64,000 bases of DNA from Diphasiastrum complanatum (Eukaryota > Streptophyta > Lycopodiopsida > Lycopodiales > Lycopodiaceae), in assembly GCA_029204225.1 (NCBI GenBank), contig CM055109.1, positions 5,707,053 to 5,771,052 of the forward strand. The letters are read 5' to 3'. Every line of letters starts with the position of its first letter. Positions within the stretch are counted from its first letter, which is position 1. The position numbers were made by a program, and so were the translations under genes. The notes under the pieces were generated by a model. The model was not told the origin of the DNA. It saw nothing but the letters and a program-made list of their open reading frames with translations, and did no database searches. Of the stretch, positions 20,696 to 33,452 are shown piece by piece.

Positions 20696-23430
20696 ACTAG
20701 AAAGGTATAAGATGTGAAAGATGATGAGCCTTCCCTTTGATCACCTTGACCATCATTGGTGAGCTTCAATGGCTCGGATCTTGCCCTTGTAGATCTTCTT
20801 GGAGTTTTTGCATCTTGAGGTGGATCCTCAAGTTCTTCTTCACTTGGAAGCTCCTCCTCTATCCTAGCATGATCCTTGGCATCAAGATGATTATTAGCAT
20901 TATCATCCAAATAACAAGCATATCCTTCATCAAAAATAACATCCCTACTCACTATCACCTTGCTAGTGATGGGATTGAAGACTCTATAACCTTTGTTATT
21001 CTCACCATATCCCACAAAGATGCCTTTGATGGATGTTGCATCATCCTTCCTTCTCTTATCCAAGGATTGGTGTACATAGCAAGTGGATCCAAAAACTTTG
21101 AGATCCTTGAGATTGGGCTTCTCTCCAAAAAGAGCTTCAAATGGTGTGATTCCTCCAATGGCTTGGTTTGGAAATCTATAGCACAAATAGTTAGCACAGG
21201 TTATTGATTCACCCTAAAATGGTTTGGATAGAGAAGCATCTAGCCTTAAGGCCTTAGCACACTCACACAGAGATCTATTTCTTCTCTCATTCACTCCATT
21301 TTGTTGAGGGGTGTATGGACATGACAACTCCCTCTTTATGCCATTAGAACTACAAAAGTCAATCAACTTATTGGAGATATATTCACCTCCATTATCACTC
21401 CTTAATACCTTAATCTTGGTACTAAGTTGATTTTCTACCAAAGTCTTGAACTTTACAAAAGAATCAAACACCATTGATTTGCTAGACAAGAGGTACATCC
21501 AACAAAATCTAGAATAGTCATCAATGAAGATTACATAGTACTTGGCACCACCATTAGACTCATGTGAAAAACTATGAACATCCGAATGGATGAGTTCAAG
21601 AGGAGAGTTTGATTTTGATGTAGACCTTGAGAAGGATAGTTTGTGAGCCTTTGAGAGGCTGCATGCTTCACATCTCTTCCCACACTTTGACAAATGCTTG
21701 GGGAGTCCAACTGCAAGCTCCTTTGCTACCGTAGATTCCATGGCTTTGTAATTGGGGTGGCCCAACCTTTCATTAGAGGAGTTTTGAGCTCCAAAAAGAC
21801 CCTTTAAGAATTCGTGCAAGATGTAGTTTATATTATTAAAATATTATAACACTAATACTTTTGACTTGCCATAACTTTTTAATCGTACTTCATAATTATA
21901 TCATGTGACATATCATTGGAAAGTCCTTGTTGAGCACTTTCTAATGCACCAAACTTCGCTAAATTCGGACTTACCACTTAAAAATTATGCCATTTTTAGT
22001 GTGGAATCAAAATGTGGACTCAAAAAGTTACGTTACGTAGATTTCAAATTTGAGTGTTTTAATTGGTCCATGTGTAAGAAAAAATTGAGAAAAAATATAA
22101 AAAGAATCTTTACAAAGGGTCTTTTTTGGATCTAGAACTCCTCTAATGTGTGCCACAGTTCCACCTTTGATAACTCCACCTTTGCCAAGCTAACACTCTC
22201 CACTGCAACATTAGCATCAAGCTTAAACAATCTACCTTGCTTAAAGCCTTTGGCTATACATTCATCATTTCTAAGGATGGAACAAACTCCATGCTTAAAT
22301 TGTACATCTAGGCCATTATCCATTAACTGGCCCACACTAAGCAAATTCTTGGTTAACTTAGGAACATAAAGAACATTATCAAGATTCATCCTTTTGGATG
22401 ATCCCACATACAAGGGAATTGTTTCTATTCCACTTATCTTACATTTTTGACTACTTGCAGTATAGATTGATCTATGTAAATCATTGTAAGAAAGTAAAGT
22501 GGAGAATATGTCCTTTTGATATGTCATGTGGGAACTAGCCCCACTATCAATCCACCAAGAATCATTGGTGTTGCTCTTGGATGATGGTGGTTTGTTGGAA
22601 ACCATCAATGATGACTCTTCATCCTCCTCCTCCTCCTGATGTGCAATGTTGCTTTGTTTGCTCTCTTATGCCTTCTTCTTCTTGAGACATTCTGATGCAA
22701 AATGTCCTTTCTTTCCACAGAAAAAACATTTGTACTTGGACTTGTCTTTGATATTGCCCTTTGAGCTTGAAGCCTCCTCTTCCTCCTTGGTCTCCTTGAA
22801 GTGCTTCTTCTTTCCATTGGTCTTCTTCTTGCCTTTGAATGAGAAATTAGCTTTCTCATCACCATCCTGCAGAGAAATAGCATTCATTCTTGCATTGATA
22901 TGCATCATCCTACACTCTTCAGCCACTAATACACTATGTAGCTTTTTTATAGTAGGCAAAGTGTCTTGGATTGCAAAGCTTTGGAGCAAATTTGTAAAGC
23001 CACTCCCTAGACCATTGAGGACAATCTGAACAAGCTCACTATCTTGAATCTTCTCTCCAATAGAAGCTAACTCCCTATTGAGAGACTTGATTCTTAGCAC
23101 ATAATCCTGTGCACTCTCATCACTCCTCTTCATGCTTTGTAGAATCTGATTCCTAAGCATGAGAACCCTCGAAGTGTTACTAGACTCATAGATAGATTTT
23201 AAAGACTCCCAAGCCTCTTTAGCACTCTTACATGATGATACTTCCCTTAAAAGATCATTGCTTACATTCATCTTAATACAATGAAGTGCAAGCCTAGACC
23301 TCTTCTTGTATCTCACTAATTCCTGCGCACCTAGAGGTTCATCTTCATCATCTATTAGAAACTCATAAAGATCCTGGAGCACCATTAACACTAGCATCTA
23401 GAAGGTAGGCTCCCACTGATCCCATCTTAC
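20686..23430 (-). pseudogene. copia G gag-protease-integrase, no RT or RNase H
   Basis: Minus strand. Gag is open from 23397 (earlier codons lack the usual start motif), with CFFCGKKGHFASEC near 22710. TAA follows KKKKA at 22666 and the same frame continues through an acidic patch to protease WWIDSGASSHMT (about 22550) and the pre-integrase region. It stops at 22143, where a MITE is inserted between the integrase zinc residues' WH and ERLGHPN. Integrase resumes at 21775 with HSDVHS, LRSDNGGEY and PQQNGVNERRN (D, D, E residues intact). A TAG replaces Trp after SLSKPF (about 21215). The C-terminal region ends in an acidic linker (PSEEELEDPPQD) at about 20700. Nothing of reverse transcriptase remains, and no LTR is recognised. 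Divergent from A, B, C and E. Confidence 0.8.
21776..22143. mobile_element. 368-bp MITE in copia G, TA target duplication
   Basis: Terminal inverted repeats of about 35 bp start GAGGAGTT at each end and share ATCCAAAAAAGACCCTTT-type sequence (left: GAGCTCCAAAAAGACCCTTT). TA flanks both ends (21774-21775 and 22144-22145). Removing the element and one TA rejoins the copia G integrase frame (W-H-I-N-E-R-L-G-H), which confirms a real insertion. The interior is AT-rich and non-coding. TA flanks fit Tc1/mariner-type MITEs, but the termini are not the classic Stowaway CTCCCTCC. Confidence 0.8.
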
Positions 23431-26400
23431 TAGCAAGATTCTACACACAAGATATAGATTTGTTTGAACCTGAAACTCACAAAGGTTTCTAACTTGCAGT
23501 GTTTCACTCAAATGTTGACTTCTAATCCAACAGATGGACTTGTAATCACAGTTCTATCACTCCTTCACAAAGCTGGAATGAAGATAAGATGAAGTGAAAA
23601 CTACTCTCAAGCAAATCTTGCCAATCTTGGCTATTCCTGGATAAAAACTGACTCTATCTCTCTCATTCACTTTGATGTACTTTCAAGACCTGATTTTCAC
23701 TTTAAGAAGGTCTGAAATCATCCTAGATTAATTAGTTTAAATTCAAAACTAATCAATGACAAGTGATCTTGGTAGCTTACTATCAACATATTGTTTACGA
23801 TAGTCTTAAAAAAAAATTTACAACAAATTTATTTTTCCACACGTGGCATATCTCTAGTTAAATCACAACGCATGGCTCTACCATGCCAAGATATATGAGA
23901 TACATGCCATGTGAGAGGTAGTTAAATCACAATGCATGGCTCTACCATGCCAAGATATTTTGGCGCTCATTTTTTTGGTTTAAAAAAAAAAAATTAAGTG
24001 GCAATGCCACGTGAAAAAAAAATAATTTTGCTGTCAGACCCCACCTCCAACCTAGATTTCACCAGTAGGGTCCCCAGAAAAATTTTGGCATGGATGTGCC
24101 ACGCGTGGCAGAGCCATGCCAAAAACAATTGTTAAAATTTTAACTAAGTACCGAGTTCGCATGGTAGCGTCATGTAGCAAAATGCCATATGTGTAGTTGT
24201 GTTTGCAAATTGATAGGTTGATAGCGTTCGAGAGCAACAAACTCATTAGACCTCAAATGTGTTATACAATTCAAGAGAAAGAATCATTTGTTGTGATTCA
24301 TACACTTAGAACCTAGAAGCATTATCTTTATGGTAATTAGTTTATAGTGTATACAAATCACTACTCTCTAAAATATTTTCACAATGAACACAATGTGTGG
24401 GTCTTAGTTCATGATGGGCTAGGCTTATGCAAAATTTGATCATGAGATCTAATAAAAAAAATGGAAGTGTTTTTCAAAGTATGTTTATATGTGATTAGTT
24501 TGTTGTATGACTATTAGTGAATTGTAGACAAGCTATAAAACATACTCCTAATAAAATATTCTGCAAGTATCATTGAATTTTGCAAAAGACGTATTTAAAT
24601 GCAATTTTAAATTTTGGTCAAAAATTTGTAACTTTACGAACCCTCTTTTTTTCATCATTTTCATTTTAGGTGCTCTCCTATGCGCCCATGTTTTTGAAAA
24701 CATACAAAAATATGGTGAATTTTAATGGAATCTAGGGAATATGCCAAGTAGTTCCCCTTTGCACAAAATATTACCTATTTCATATGCAACAATGCTCTTT
24801 GCAAAAATTGTTGGGCATTATATAGTCATATTATTTGAAAAACTATTCATTGGTAAAAAGAATGCCCTCAATGTCATTAATTTTATAAATAAAAAAAAGA
24901 TCAGTACTTATTTTTAGGGCTGGATAAACTAGGGCTAACAGTTCCTTTGGGCGAACTGGGAATCTTGAAAACATTGGTTACGTGCACTGCATCTCTTCAT
25001 TTCCTTTATGAGTTTGAAAGAGATTAAAGTGTGTTAAAAATTATGGCAATATAGATCCTCTAGTGTCATAAAATAAGTGAACTTAAGCTAACAAACTAAA
25101 ATAACCTTGGATCCTCTAAGGCCCAACAATCTTCCATTTGCAATGAGGTTGAGATATTGACTTACATCATGTTGCAATAATATTTGCTCTTATACATGCA
25201 CCACCTCAATGATAGTTAGTTATTTCGCATTTTATATGACAATAATCTGTGTTCAATCAATGTGACTGATGCCTACCAATTTGTAATCAAACCTTGTAGA
25301 AAAAAGTTGTTTTAACTTTTTTCCATGAGGTTTGATATTAAAAAAATGATCTAATAATTTTTTCTAACAAAAGATGTAGGTATTTGACAATGCACCATCA
25401 CTCAAAAAAAATCTACAACTACAGATATTCTAGTAAGCCATGGCCAACTTAAACACATTTTGTTATGTGGTACCAATCTTGGCCATAGTTTGTCCATCAA
25501 GATCGATTTAGAAAAAAAAATGCATTTAATGTTATCAAAAGTAACTCATTCAGCACTTTAAGAGCTTTGAAGAAGAATGAGCTCCAATTTCTCTTCCCCT
25601 ACATTCATATCTAGAATATATAAAGAATCATAGAAAAGATACTAAAATGTGCATGCTCTTTTGTAGTTCTTTCTTTGTAGAGTGCAAAATGTTTTAATTT
25701 TTAAGTGGACGATATCAAGTATACATGAAAGTGATTGTAAAGGTTCTCACTTGATATTTCATGGTTATAAATGTGCAATAGAATAGAGGATAGATCAAAA
25801 GTTTTTATCATGAAGTCGCTATCAATGAATGATAAATAGAATACCAAAGTGTAAGAAAACTCACACCACATTTTTTATCATAACTTTGTGCACATTCAAC
25901 TCTGAAAGCATATAATCATGCTAAACTCACACCTCTCAAATGGAATCTGGCACAAGAAACGCTCTAAAATCAAGAATCTTAGCTTTTCAATAAGATCTGA
26001 ATGCTAATTTTATCTTTTTCTTTTGATAAAGCATCCCTCTTCTTGATGGATGCATCAATACCCATGAATTTTTCAATAATATTTGGAGTATCAATATTTC
26101 ATAATCTTTCTCATTTTCATTAAGAGTCACAAAGTGTATAAAGGACCTTGATCTCTTGTCATCGCCATGGCTTCAGTGATAAAACTTCCTTATTTTCAAA
26201 ATATGTAGTAGACGTCAAGGTAGCACGAAAAGTTTAGCCATTTTTTTGAATTGCGTGGTAGCAAATGATACTTCAAAGGTAATATTCTGCTGCAAAAAGG
26301 TATAACTATACCATTTCATTGACATTGAACTATCCAAGAAAGTAGAGTGCTTTCTTGAGCTAGATTTCCACATGAGTATCTTCAGCAACAAAACTCAAGT

Positions 26401-26600
26401 TCTTAACGTATAGTATGCTAGTTGACAAATCCATGACGTATTGTACTATTCTTCAACCCACAAGGCAGCTGGAAGATCAACCACAAAGAGAATTAGGCAA
26501 GCTGCACTTTTGGATAAAGTATTGGACGTAAAAAACAATGCGTCATATAAATAATAAACAACGAGCTCTCATGGGCTCATAAATTTACAAATGTGATACA
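23431..26600. other. intergenic, with a 74-bp tandem duplication at about 23857-24004
   Basis: Only one structure stands out. GTTAAATCACAAYGCATGGC followed by TCTACCATGCCAAGATAT occurs at 23857 and again at 23931 (74-bp offset). The rest is AT-rich, with no coding sequence or recognised element. The sequence just right of 23430 should hold the copia G leader or LTR, but no primer site is visible. Confidence 0.5.
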
Positions 26601-26783
26601 TTTGTAATTATTTAGCAGGACAGTGAAATGAATTTGGAGGTAAGAGAATCATATGACTTGTCAGATCTCATGTTCCTTAGTACTAACTATGTACATCTAC
26701 TAGCTGCAGCGATTTCGTGGACTATTTATAATGGAAAGAGTTTCTGTGGGCATGGAGCAGCGATAGCTCAAACAAGCCATGCA

Positions 26784-28009
26784 TCAAGACAAAGGAACCC
26801 ACAACAGATTGCTCCCATAAAGCCAGTGGCATGCTTTGTTTCTGGAATTCAAGTGAAGAGCAGCAAATTCCAATTTCAGAGATGGGTTCCAGGCATGGCA
26901 AACTGCACTTCGTTCGAAAATATTTCCCTGCTCTGAATAAAGGGTAAGCTTAAAGACTTGACTTCCTTCTAAAAAGTGGCAATAATAAACTCCAAAAGGA
27001 AATACAAAGCTATGACAAGATAGTGGGGTTTTGGAGGAAGTAGTTTTGACATCAATTACTGTCACCGATTCTTGTGATCCTGTGATGCTTGGCTCAGAGA
27101 CAACTTCCACATGAGATCCAAATGTGGAATGCGCCATTTCTATCATGTCTTCCAGTGAGGTGATGCAGCGCTTCATTTGTCCTTCGCCTGGAGGAGTCTT
27201 GCAAGCCTTGATCACCATAGCCATGTTATATGACATGTTCAAATGCTTCGAGATGTTGAGCATGTGGTCAAGGTCGTCTAGTCCTTCACATGAGAAGGGA
27301 AACTTGGCTGCTAGACTTCGGGGTAAGAATGCCCTCATGGGAGCAGGATCGTTAAGCTCTGGAAGTCTCACTTGGCTGCCTCTGGCAAGAGCCTCTTCCG
27401 GAAAGAACACATTATCTCTTTCGAAGGCTTCTGAGTGACTGATTTGATGTGATTTCTGAGTGCAGGAGTTCAGTTCCGTCGATGTAAAGGGTTCAGCAGA
27501 AACAAAGACAGTACCACTTGGAGAGAATCGGCCGATAGTTGGATCGCACGAAAGATCAGCTGCTTCACAAAATTCCCTAATGTTTTGTGATAAAGATCCA
27601 TTAGCGATAATAGAAGAGAATCGTTCCACATCTTTGTCACAAAGGGGAGACAAGCGTCTTAATAGCAAGGGGGGCATGATGACTTCTGGAAAAGTGGAGC
27701 TCCACATGCTGAGTACCGTTTTTGCGGAATCATTTTCAGTGTTCAAATATTGCCAAGGAATAAGATCTTTCAACAATGGCCCGCCTCTTGTTATTAATAG
27801 CAGCATCTGTACAATTACACATGCCTCAAATAATCAATGACAGTTTCGAACATCAATTGTTATACCATACGATCAACTGCTGGGTTAATCAAACTGGAAG
27901 ATAACAAAACAGATAATTTTCTATGATGTTTTTCTCGTTTTCATGCTAGTTATACCAGTATAGCGCCTGCAACAGCCGAGAATATCTTGAGAAAACTTAG
28001 GTGCGCCAT
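26784..28009 (-). CDS. BURP-domain protein, PG1beta-like (polygalacturonase non-catalytic subunit type)
   Basis: Two exons on the minus strand. Exon 1 is 28009-27956 (18 codons, MAHLSFLKIFSAVAGAIL) and exon 2 is 27806-26784. The 149-bp intron has GT-AG ends and is phase 0. The join extends a hydrophobic signal peptide (about residues 1-28), so the product of 358 residues should enter the secretory pathway and act in the cell wall. The N-terminal region ends in FCEAADLSCDP, like the FCSAANLFCFP of PG1beta proteins. The BURP domain starts near FFPEEALARGSQVRLPEL and includes FLPRSLAAKFPFS and CKTPPGEGQMKRCITSLEDM. The His-Cys signature is CH-X10-CH-X25-CH-X21-CH; the family norm for the last gap is 25-26. 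The FxxY repeats of classical PG1beta are absent. There are no stops or frameshifts, and it is the only host gene in the window that looks intact. Confidence 0.88.
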
Positions 28010-28279
28010 CTTCAAAACCGGGATGGCGATGACGTCCGATTCTTCACTTAGATCTGTAACAGCAGTTTCAAATATCCGTATGTGAGTAATATCCAGCTGC
28101 TTACTCCCAAACATGCGATAGTACGTGAAAATAGAAAATTACACAAGCTTTTGCGTTTCTTACTCAACTATGATATCTTACTACTGATTTTCACAGTCAT
28201 GTAAAATCGCAGGAAAAGGAAAATGCTGAATCAGGAATCAAAAGAGCAGCTGGGTGTTATTTAGAGCAAGGAAACTATG

Positions 28280-28530
28280 CTCTTGTAAGTTGATGTCATC
28301 ATCTACCTGCTTGCAACGTAGCAGAAATCTGATACACAATCAGAGGTAGAGCTTTATCTTTATCTATATGAATGAAATATGTCAGAGATCATGAGAGAGA
28401 GAGCCAAAATCTGATACAATGAGAGATAGAGCTCCATCTGAATTTTTTGAAATATGACAGAGATCGAGAGAGATGATGATGCCCAGAGGCTGGAACAGTG
28501 GCCATATATAAGACTCAACAAAAACACGTG
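28280..28530 (-). promoter_or_regulatory. putative BURP promoter region with GA-rich duplication and TATA
   Basis: On the minus strand CTTATATATGGCC (about 28500-28512) is a plausible TATA box, about 490 bp from the start codon. Between them lies an imperfect duplication of about 80 bp: AAATCTGATACA followed by AGAGATAGAGCT, then GAAATATGWCAGAGATC and GAGAGA runs. Long GA runs are common in plant core promoters. No transcript evidence is available. Confidence 0.35.
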
Positions 28531-30640
28531 GTAACTGAATGGGAATTTGCCGAGGAAGCCTCCATTGCCATTTATAATGAGTAGGAATTTGTCCGCGACA
28601 ACATTTCCGCTAAATTTGGCATCTCACAAGCGACGATTTCAACTAGCTAGCTTCACGCCATCAACTAGCTCACCATATATCCAAACTGGTTAGGTCTTGT
28701 CTCTTCACTCCACAGCTAGAGCTCGTGCTCAGAAACTACTAACTACATTCTGTGAAGAAAGACCCAGTCTAAGCAAACAAGTGGGTATCTGGTTCAAATA
28801 AAGGGACTTGCACCGGGTGCACACCAATTAGACCTCACTTATATATAGCATGATGCATTTGCCCTCCTGGTATATAGCATCATGCCCCTTCCAATGCTTA
28901 GGAAATTGGCACATTCTCCACTTGGTGGAGGTAGTTCCAAATGGGCTCACTTTGAATCTCCTTGAGCTTTGGCACGAGCCATCAACTTTGACCCCATATT
29001 CTCCTCTATGTCAATATCAAATCAAGGCATATATTGTTGCTACATGCATCTCAAGCACATTTTATGAAAACTTCAAGATTCAACTCCATGTATCCTTTCA
29101 AGTTAAGTCTTTTTCCATTCTCATATGTTAATTGGAAAGGATAATTGTCGAAACTAAGAACACCCAGGTTTTGAATCAATGTTGTGGATGACAAAGATGG
29201 TGAGTGGTAGAGCATTGGAAGATCCTCTCTTGTTAAGCTTGGGCGATAATAAACAATTTGGACCTTGGTGAATTGGGGGCAAGGCTCTAGTGACTATGCT
29301 AATGCCACTTTAATGCAAAAGTATACAATGATAACCCTATTTTTCAGGGTTTGATGGCTGAAGAGACTCACATGATGGGACAACAAAGGAGCTCGAGCTT
29401 CTCTTGCAAAACATTACAAGATTTTGAAGTGAGCAAAGATGGTGAACGTCACAATAGATACAATTAAGATGTGTGAATGTCTAATGAGCCTGAGATCAAC
29501 CAGCCTGTTGCATAACTCCTAAAGAGAGCTAACTAGGGGCACCCACAGTCACTAGGGATAATCAAGAATGAAGCAAAAAATCCTTTAAGAGACAAGATGA
29601 TGTTCATCGAGGAAGCCTCACATTCAAGAGGATCGCATTCGACACACTCCACAAGCTCATCCATTTGTACAACTTATGTGCAAAGAATTTAAGACTTCAC
29701 TTAGAGGGTATGAAAGCCATTAGCGTGAAGTGTAGTGAGGTAGCATTCCAATATAGTCTTGATTTCCTTTCAAAAAAGTTATTAGTTACATTATTTTATC
29801 GATACCTTGGTTTGGATAAACAAGTAGATTTTTGTTGAGTTTAATTGGTTTAAACTCCATGTCATAATAGTAGGATCAAAAGCCATAGGTATAGGTTTTG
29901 TTGTTTTCAAATTCCAATATGAATAATATGCTAGAAAAGTGTTGGCTTATGGGCCTTACTCTTTTACATGCCATTGTAACCCAATATGCCAATGATTTCT
30001 CAATGGATCGTTCAACAAACTTGTATGTCCTTGTCTAGATTGAGTTTCCTAATATGCCTTTGAAATTCAAATATGCCTTAAGCCACATTGCTTCAATTGT
30101 GGGCCATATTCTCTTTATTTCTAAGATTAATCAATTCCACTTTATCCCCAATGCTAAACTGTGTAATCTTTGGAAACTAGACAAGTATCTAACCAATGGA
30201 ACCCTTTTTTTCTACAACGAAGCATTTTACAAATAAAACCATTATCTTCAACGATCTCCATGGCTCTTGTTATAATAAAAAGCATGGGCACTACCTATTT
30301 TGGTTAAGAACCATATTTTGATGTGGTCTCAAAACACACCCATTCTCCACTTATGGTTCGGTGTGTAGTGGTACACTTTGTAGTTAGAATATCTCTTATC
30401 ATTCTGTTAGACTACAATATAGGCTACATGCTCATCAAACTTGACACAATAAGACTCTAGTCATTCACTTGCATGTTTGTACTTGACCACAAATACAACT
30501 TAAAGTCATTTGACTTGATTCAGGGCCCTTTTTGATGAGTTATGCCAACTTAGTAAAACAATACTTAAATATTACAATAGGCCTATCCAAATCATTTTTT
30601 TTTCAAATTTAATCTTTTTATGCCATTTCAATAATATTGG
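28531..30640. other. no recognisable feature
   Basis: Short open frames only, with no recognisable motif, terminal repeat or coding composition. A second TATATATAG at about 28843 has no gene beside it. Confidence 0.5.
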
Positions 30641-30647
30641 TTGAAAT

Positions 30648-31013
30648 TTGAGGTAAAATGAAACACTTTGAAGAATCTGCCATTTCTAAGCATGTTTAGT
30701 TCTAATAATGGGCAATTTGGACACATTCTTTTAATTTAGCATTTTAATCAATTGAGGTTTGTAACTCAAAGTAATTGTAGAGAATCCTTGTAGGTGGAAT
30801 TCTATTGGTCAAAGGATAGTCACGATCAATTTGAGGTCAAATGGAACACTTTGAAGAATCTACCATTTCTAGGCATGTTTAGTTCTAATAATGGGTAATT
30901 TGGACATGTGCTATTAATTTAGCTTTTTAATTAATTGAGGTTTGTAGCTCACTGTTATTGTAGAAAATCCTTGTAGGTGGAATTCCATAGTCAAAGGATA
31001 GTCACAATCAATT
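30648..31013. repeat. 183-bp tandem duplication
   Basis: TTGAGGTAAAATGAAACACT (30648) and TTGAGGTCAAATGGAACACT (30831) start two copies of a 183-bp unit that stay aligned to CACRATCAATTT at the end. Divergence of roughly 10% by eye. Non-coding. Confidence 0.85.
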
Positions 31014-32380
31014 TCTATAAGGTTATAAAAATTAGGTAAGATTTTAGCTAAAAAATGAACTAAAGTGTTAGGGATCTTTAATAGCACTTTAGTAAACTTC
31101 AAGATATCCATTAGAAATATGCAAACTTTAGAAATAAAACATTTTGCAGACTTTGCTACATATATACAGACTTTGCTATGAATTTAATCTAATTAATTAA
31201 TTATTAATTACATAGTTCACTATACAAATGTCTGAAAATCGTATGGTTGACTATATGGTTCTCAAAACCGTGGTGAACCGTGGACGGTTCACATATTCTA
31301 TGGGTCAAACATATCGAGCTAAGCTGCAAGACATTGGATCATGTGCGGTTGATGAGTACTACTGTAGATGGACGACTAGATCTTTTTTAAGAAGGATTTT
31401 AGGCCAATTCTTAGTTTTATGGACAATGCTGAGTACTACGGTGAACTTGTTCAATTTAGCTGATCGTTGGATATCCCTGGGGAAATCACAAGACTGAAAT
31501 TAGCCAGCTATATTCTATGGCATTTTCTCTCTCATGATATCCAAAGATCATAGCCAGCTACTAAAATAGAATATAGCTAATCTCAGTAACAATGCCCAGG
31601 TTTTTGAAGTTCAAATACAAAATTTTAAAATAAAGTTGGAGAATTCGAAGCTGATGATGATGTGATGATGATCGTCTTCGTGTCTTGATGATGTGAAATA
31701 TAATGTAATTAAGTTCATTTGTGGTTTCATATCTGGTGGAGCATTTTGAATATAATGGTGCAAAGCTTTGTGCCGAACTTATATTATGCTTACCAATTAT
31801 CAATGGATTTATGGCAAGACATTGGATCATGTACATGTGTGCTATTGAGTACTATTAACGTTGAAAATGGTGAAACATGCTTCAGGGATGTTCATATTGA
31901 AGAGGGAATGGTGGACATCATGCCCCTCCCCGCTCGCTCCCATGTCATGCCCAAAAACAATTAAAATGAATTTTCCTCCCTCTACACGTATACCCCCCGT
32001 GGAATTTATTATCAGGGGGTATTTGGCGACTACTTGCTCCCTTCGGTTTAAAAAAATGAAAAAGGTACCATTAAATCTATTTTGCAAAAAACCTACCCAC
32101 TGCCCATGCCTCCCGTAACTGAGATACCACCAAATGATCTTGAAAGAGAAACAATTTGTATTTTTTACAAGAGAACTCTCTCTCTCGCTCTCTCAAGTGT
32201 GTGTGAGTGTGTTTATGTATATGATTAAGACCAAGGCTTCCAAAAAACTTTGGCAACGAGCCAAAAGTAGGCTACTGTTGCTAAAGCAAAGCTTCAAAGC
32301 TAAAGTAACATCGAAAGAATAGATTGAGTCACACAAAAAGGTGTTGGACATAGAGCTTTTGGAGCTAGGCAAACTTCAGG
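31014..32380. other. non-coding, with small inverted and direct repeats
   Basis: GTGAACCG-TGGA-CGGTTCAC at 31273-31292 is a perfect 8-bp hairpin. TAGCTATATTCTA-type arms occur in opposite orientation near 31508 and 31565. AAGACATTGGATCATGT recurs near 31328 and 31817. No gene is identified. A CT/GT-rich run lies near 32170-32215. Confidence 0.45.
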
Positions 32381-32383
32381 ATC

Positions 32384-32490
32384 AAGTCCTTCAATTCTAG
32401 GTCATCCAACTCTCCTAGTAGAGATTTGCCTTCTATGAAGGATGATCTAAAGGTCCAAAGAAAAAGAATACAAGCCTACTCAAGCTATGC
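32384..32490. repeat. left copy of a 107-bp direct repeat flanking a minisatellite
   Basis: AAGTCCTTCAATTCTAGG through CTCAAGCTATGC recurs at 33347-33452 with only a few changes, 963 bp away. One frame (NSPSRDLPSMKDDLKVQRKR) is open in both copies but short. Confidence 0.9.
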
Positions 32491-32734
32491 TCAATCGGTG
32501 GTGTATCATCTCTGTCTACGCCTGGACGGTTGCTATTATTTTTCACTGTCTTGATTTGCAAGCTTCTAAATCTTGACAGTAAGTGATTAATTATGAATAA
32601 TCTGTAATTAACAACAGTAAGTAATTAGTAATTAGCAGTAATAAGTAATTAACTATCAATAATTAGTAATTAGTAATGTCTTAGCGAGTAGTTCAAACAT
32701 GGAGCCAAATCTATGAAAGCTCAGATGTCGAACT

Positions 32735-33346
32735 GTCACAATAGATTTGCTTTCCTGATGTTGCCAATTTTTCTATCACAAAATAGAATTGTTTTACTAA
32801 TCTGATCATGCTGATTGTCCTATCACATAATGATCAATTTGTTTTTATGATCATGTCGATTGTCCTATCACATAATAAATTTGTTTTACTGATCTTATCA
32901 TGCTGATTAACCTATCATGTAATGATAGATTTGCTATCTTGATCTTGCAAATTTTCCTGTCATAGAATAGAATTGTTTTACTAATTATGCCTATTGTCCT
33001 GTCACATAATGATCGATTTGCTTTCTTGATCATGCTAATTGTCCTATCACATAATAGATTTGTTTTACTGATCTCATCATGCTGATTGTCTTGTCAGGTA
33101 ATGATAGATTTGCTTTCCTGATCATGTTGATTGTCTTGTCACATAATAGATTTGTTTTACCAACCTCGTCATGTTGATTGTCTTGTCACATAATAGATTT
33201 GTTTTCTTAACCTCACCATGCTGATTGTCCTATCACATAATGATAGATTTGCTTTTTTGATCATGCTAATTGTTCTGTCACATAATAGATTTGTTTTACT
33301 AATCTCATCATGTTGATTATCCTGTCACGTAATGATACATTAACTG
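32735..33346. repeat. minisatellite of about 50-bp units in a dimeric arrangement
   Basis: About 12 copies of a unit built on ATTGTCCTRTCACATAAT, followed by (GAT)AGATTTG and a variable TTTTACTGATCTCATCATGC or CTTTCTTGATCATGC. Two variants, with and without GATG after CACATAA, tend to alternate, giving a higher-order period of about 100 bp. Units vary by indels and point changes. There is no coding potential. Spacer-like parts are as degenerate as the repeats, so it is not a CRISPR. Confidence 0.9.
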
Positions 33347-33452
33347 AAGTCCTTCAATTCTAGGTCATCCAACTCTCCTAGTAGAGATTTGCCTTCTATG
33401 AAGGATGATCTAAAGGTTCAAAGAAAAAGAATACAAGTTGCTCAAGCTATGC
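33347..33452. repeat. right copy of the 107-bp direct repeat
   Basis: Partner of 32384-32490. Together they bracket the minisatellite and an AT-rich TAATTAGTAATTA-rich stretch (32580-32690). Confidence 0.9.

Noticed and set aside
26628-27840. Plus-strand open frames over the BURP gene (102, 104 and 126 codons)
   Set aside because: They are antisense shadows of a well-supported minus-strand exon with conserved motifs.
32735-33346. Regular repeats resembling a CRISPR array
   Set aside because: The units are degenerate throughout, have no unique spacers or cas genes, and the sequence is a plant nuclear minisatellite.
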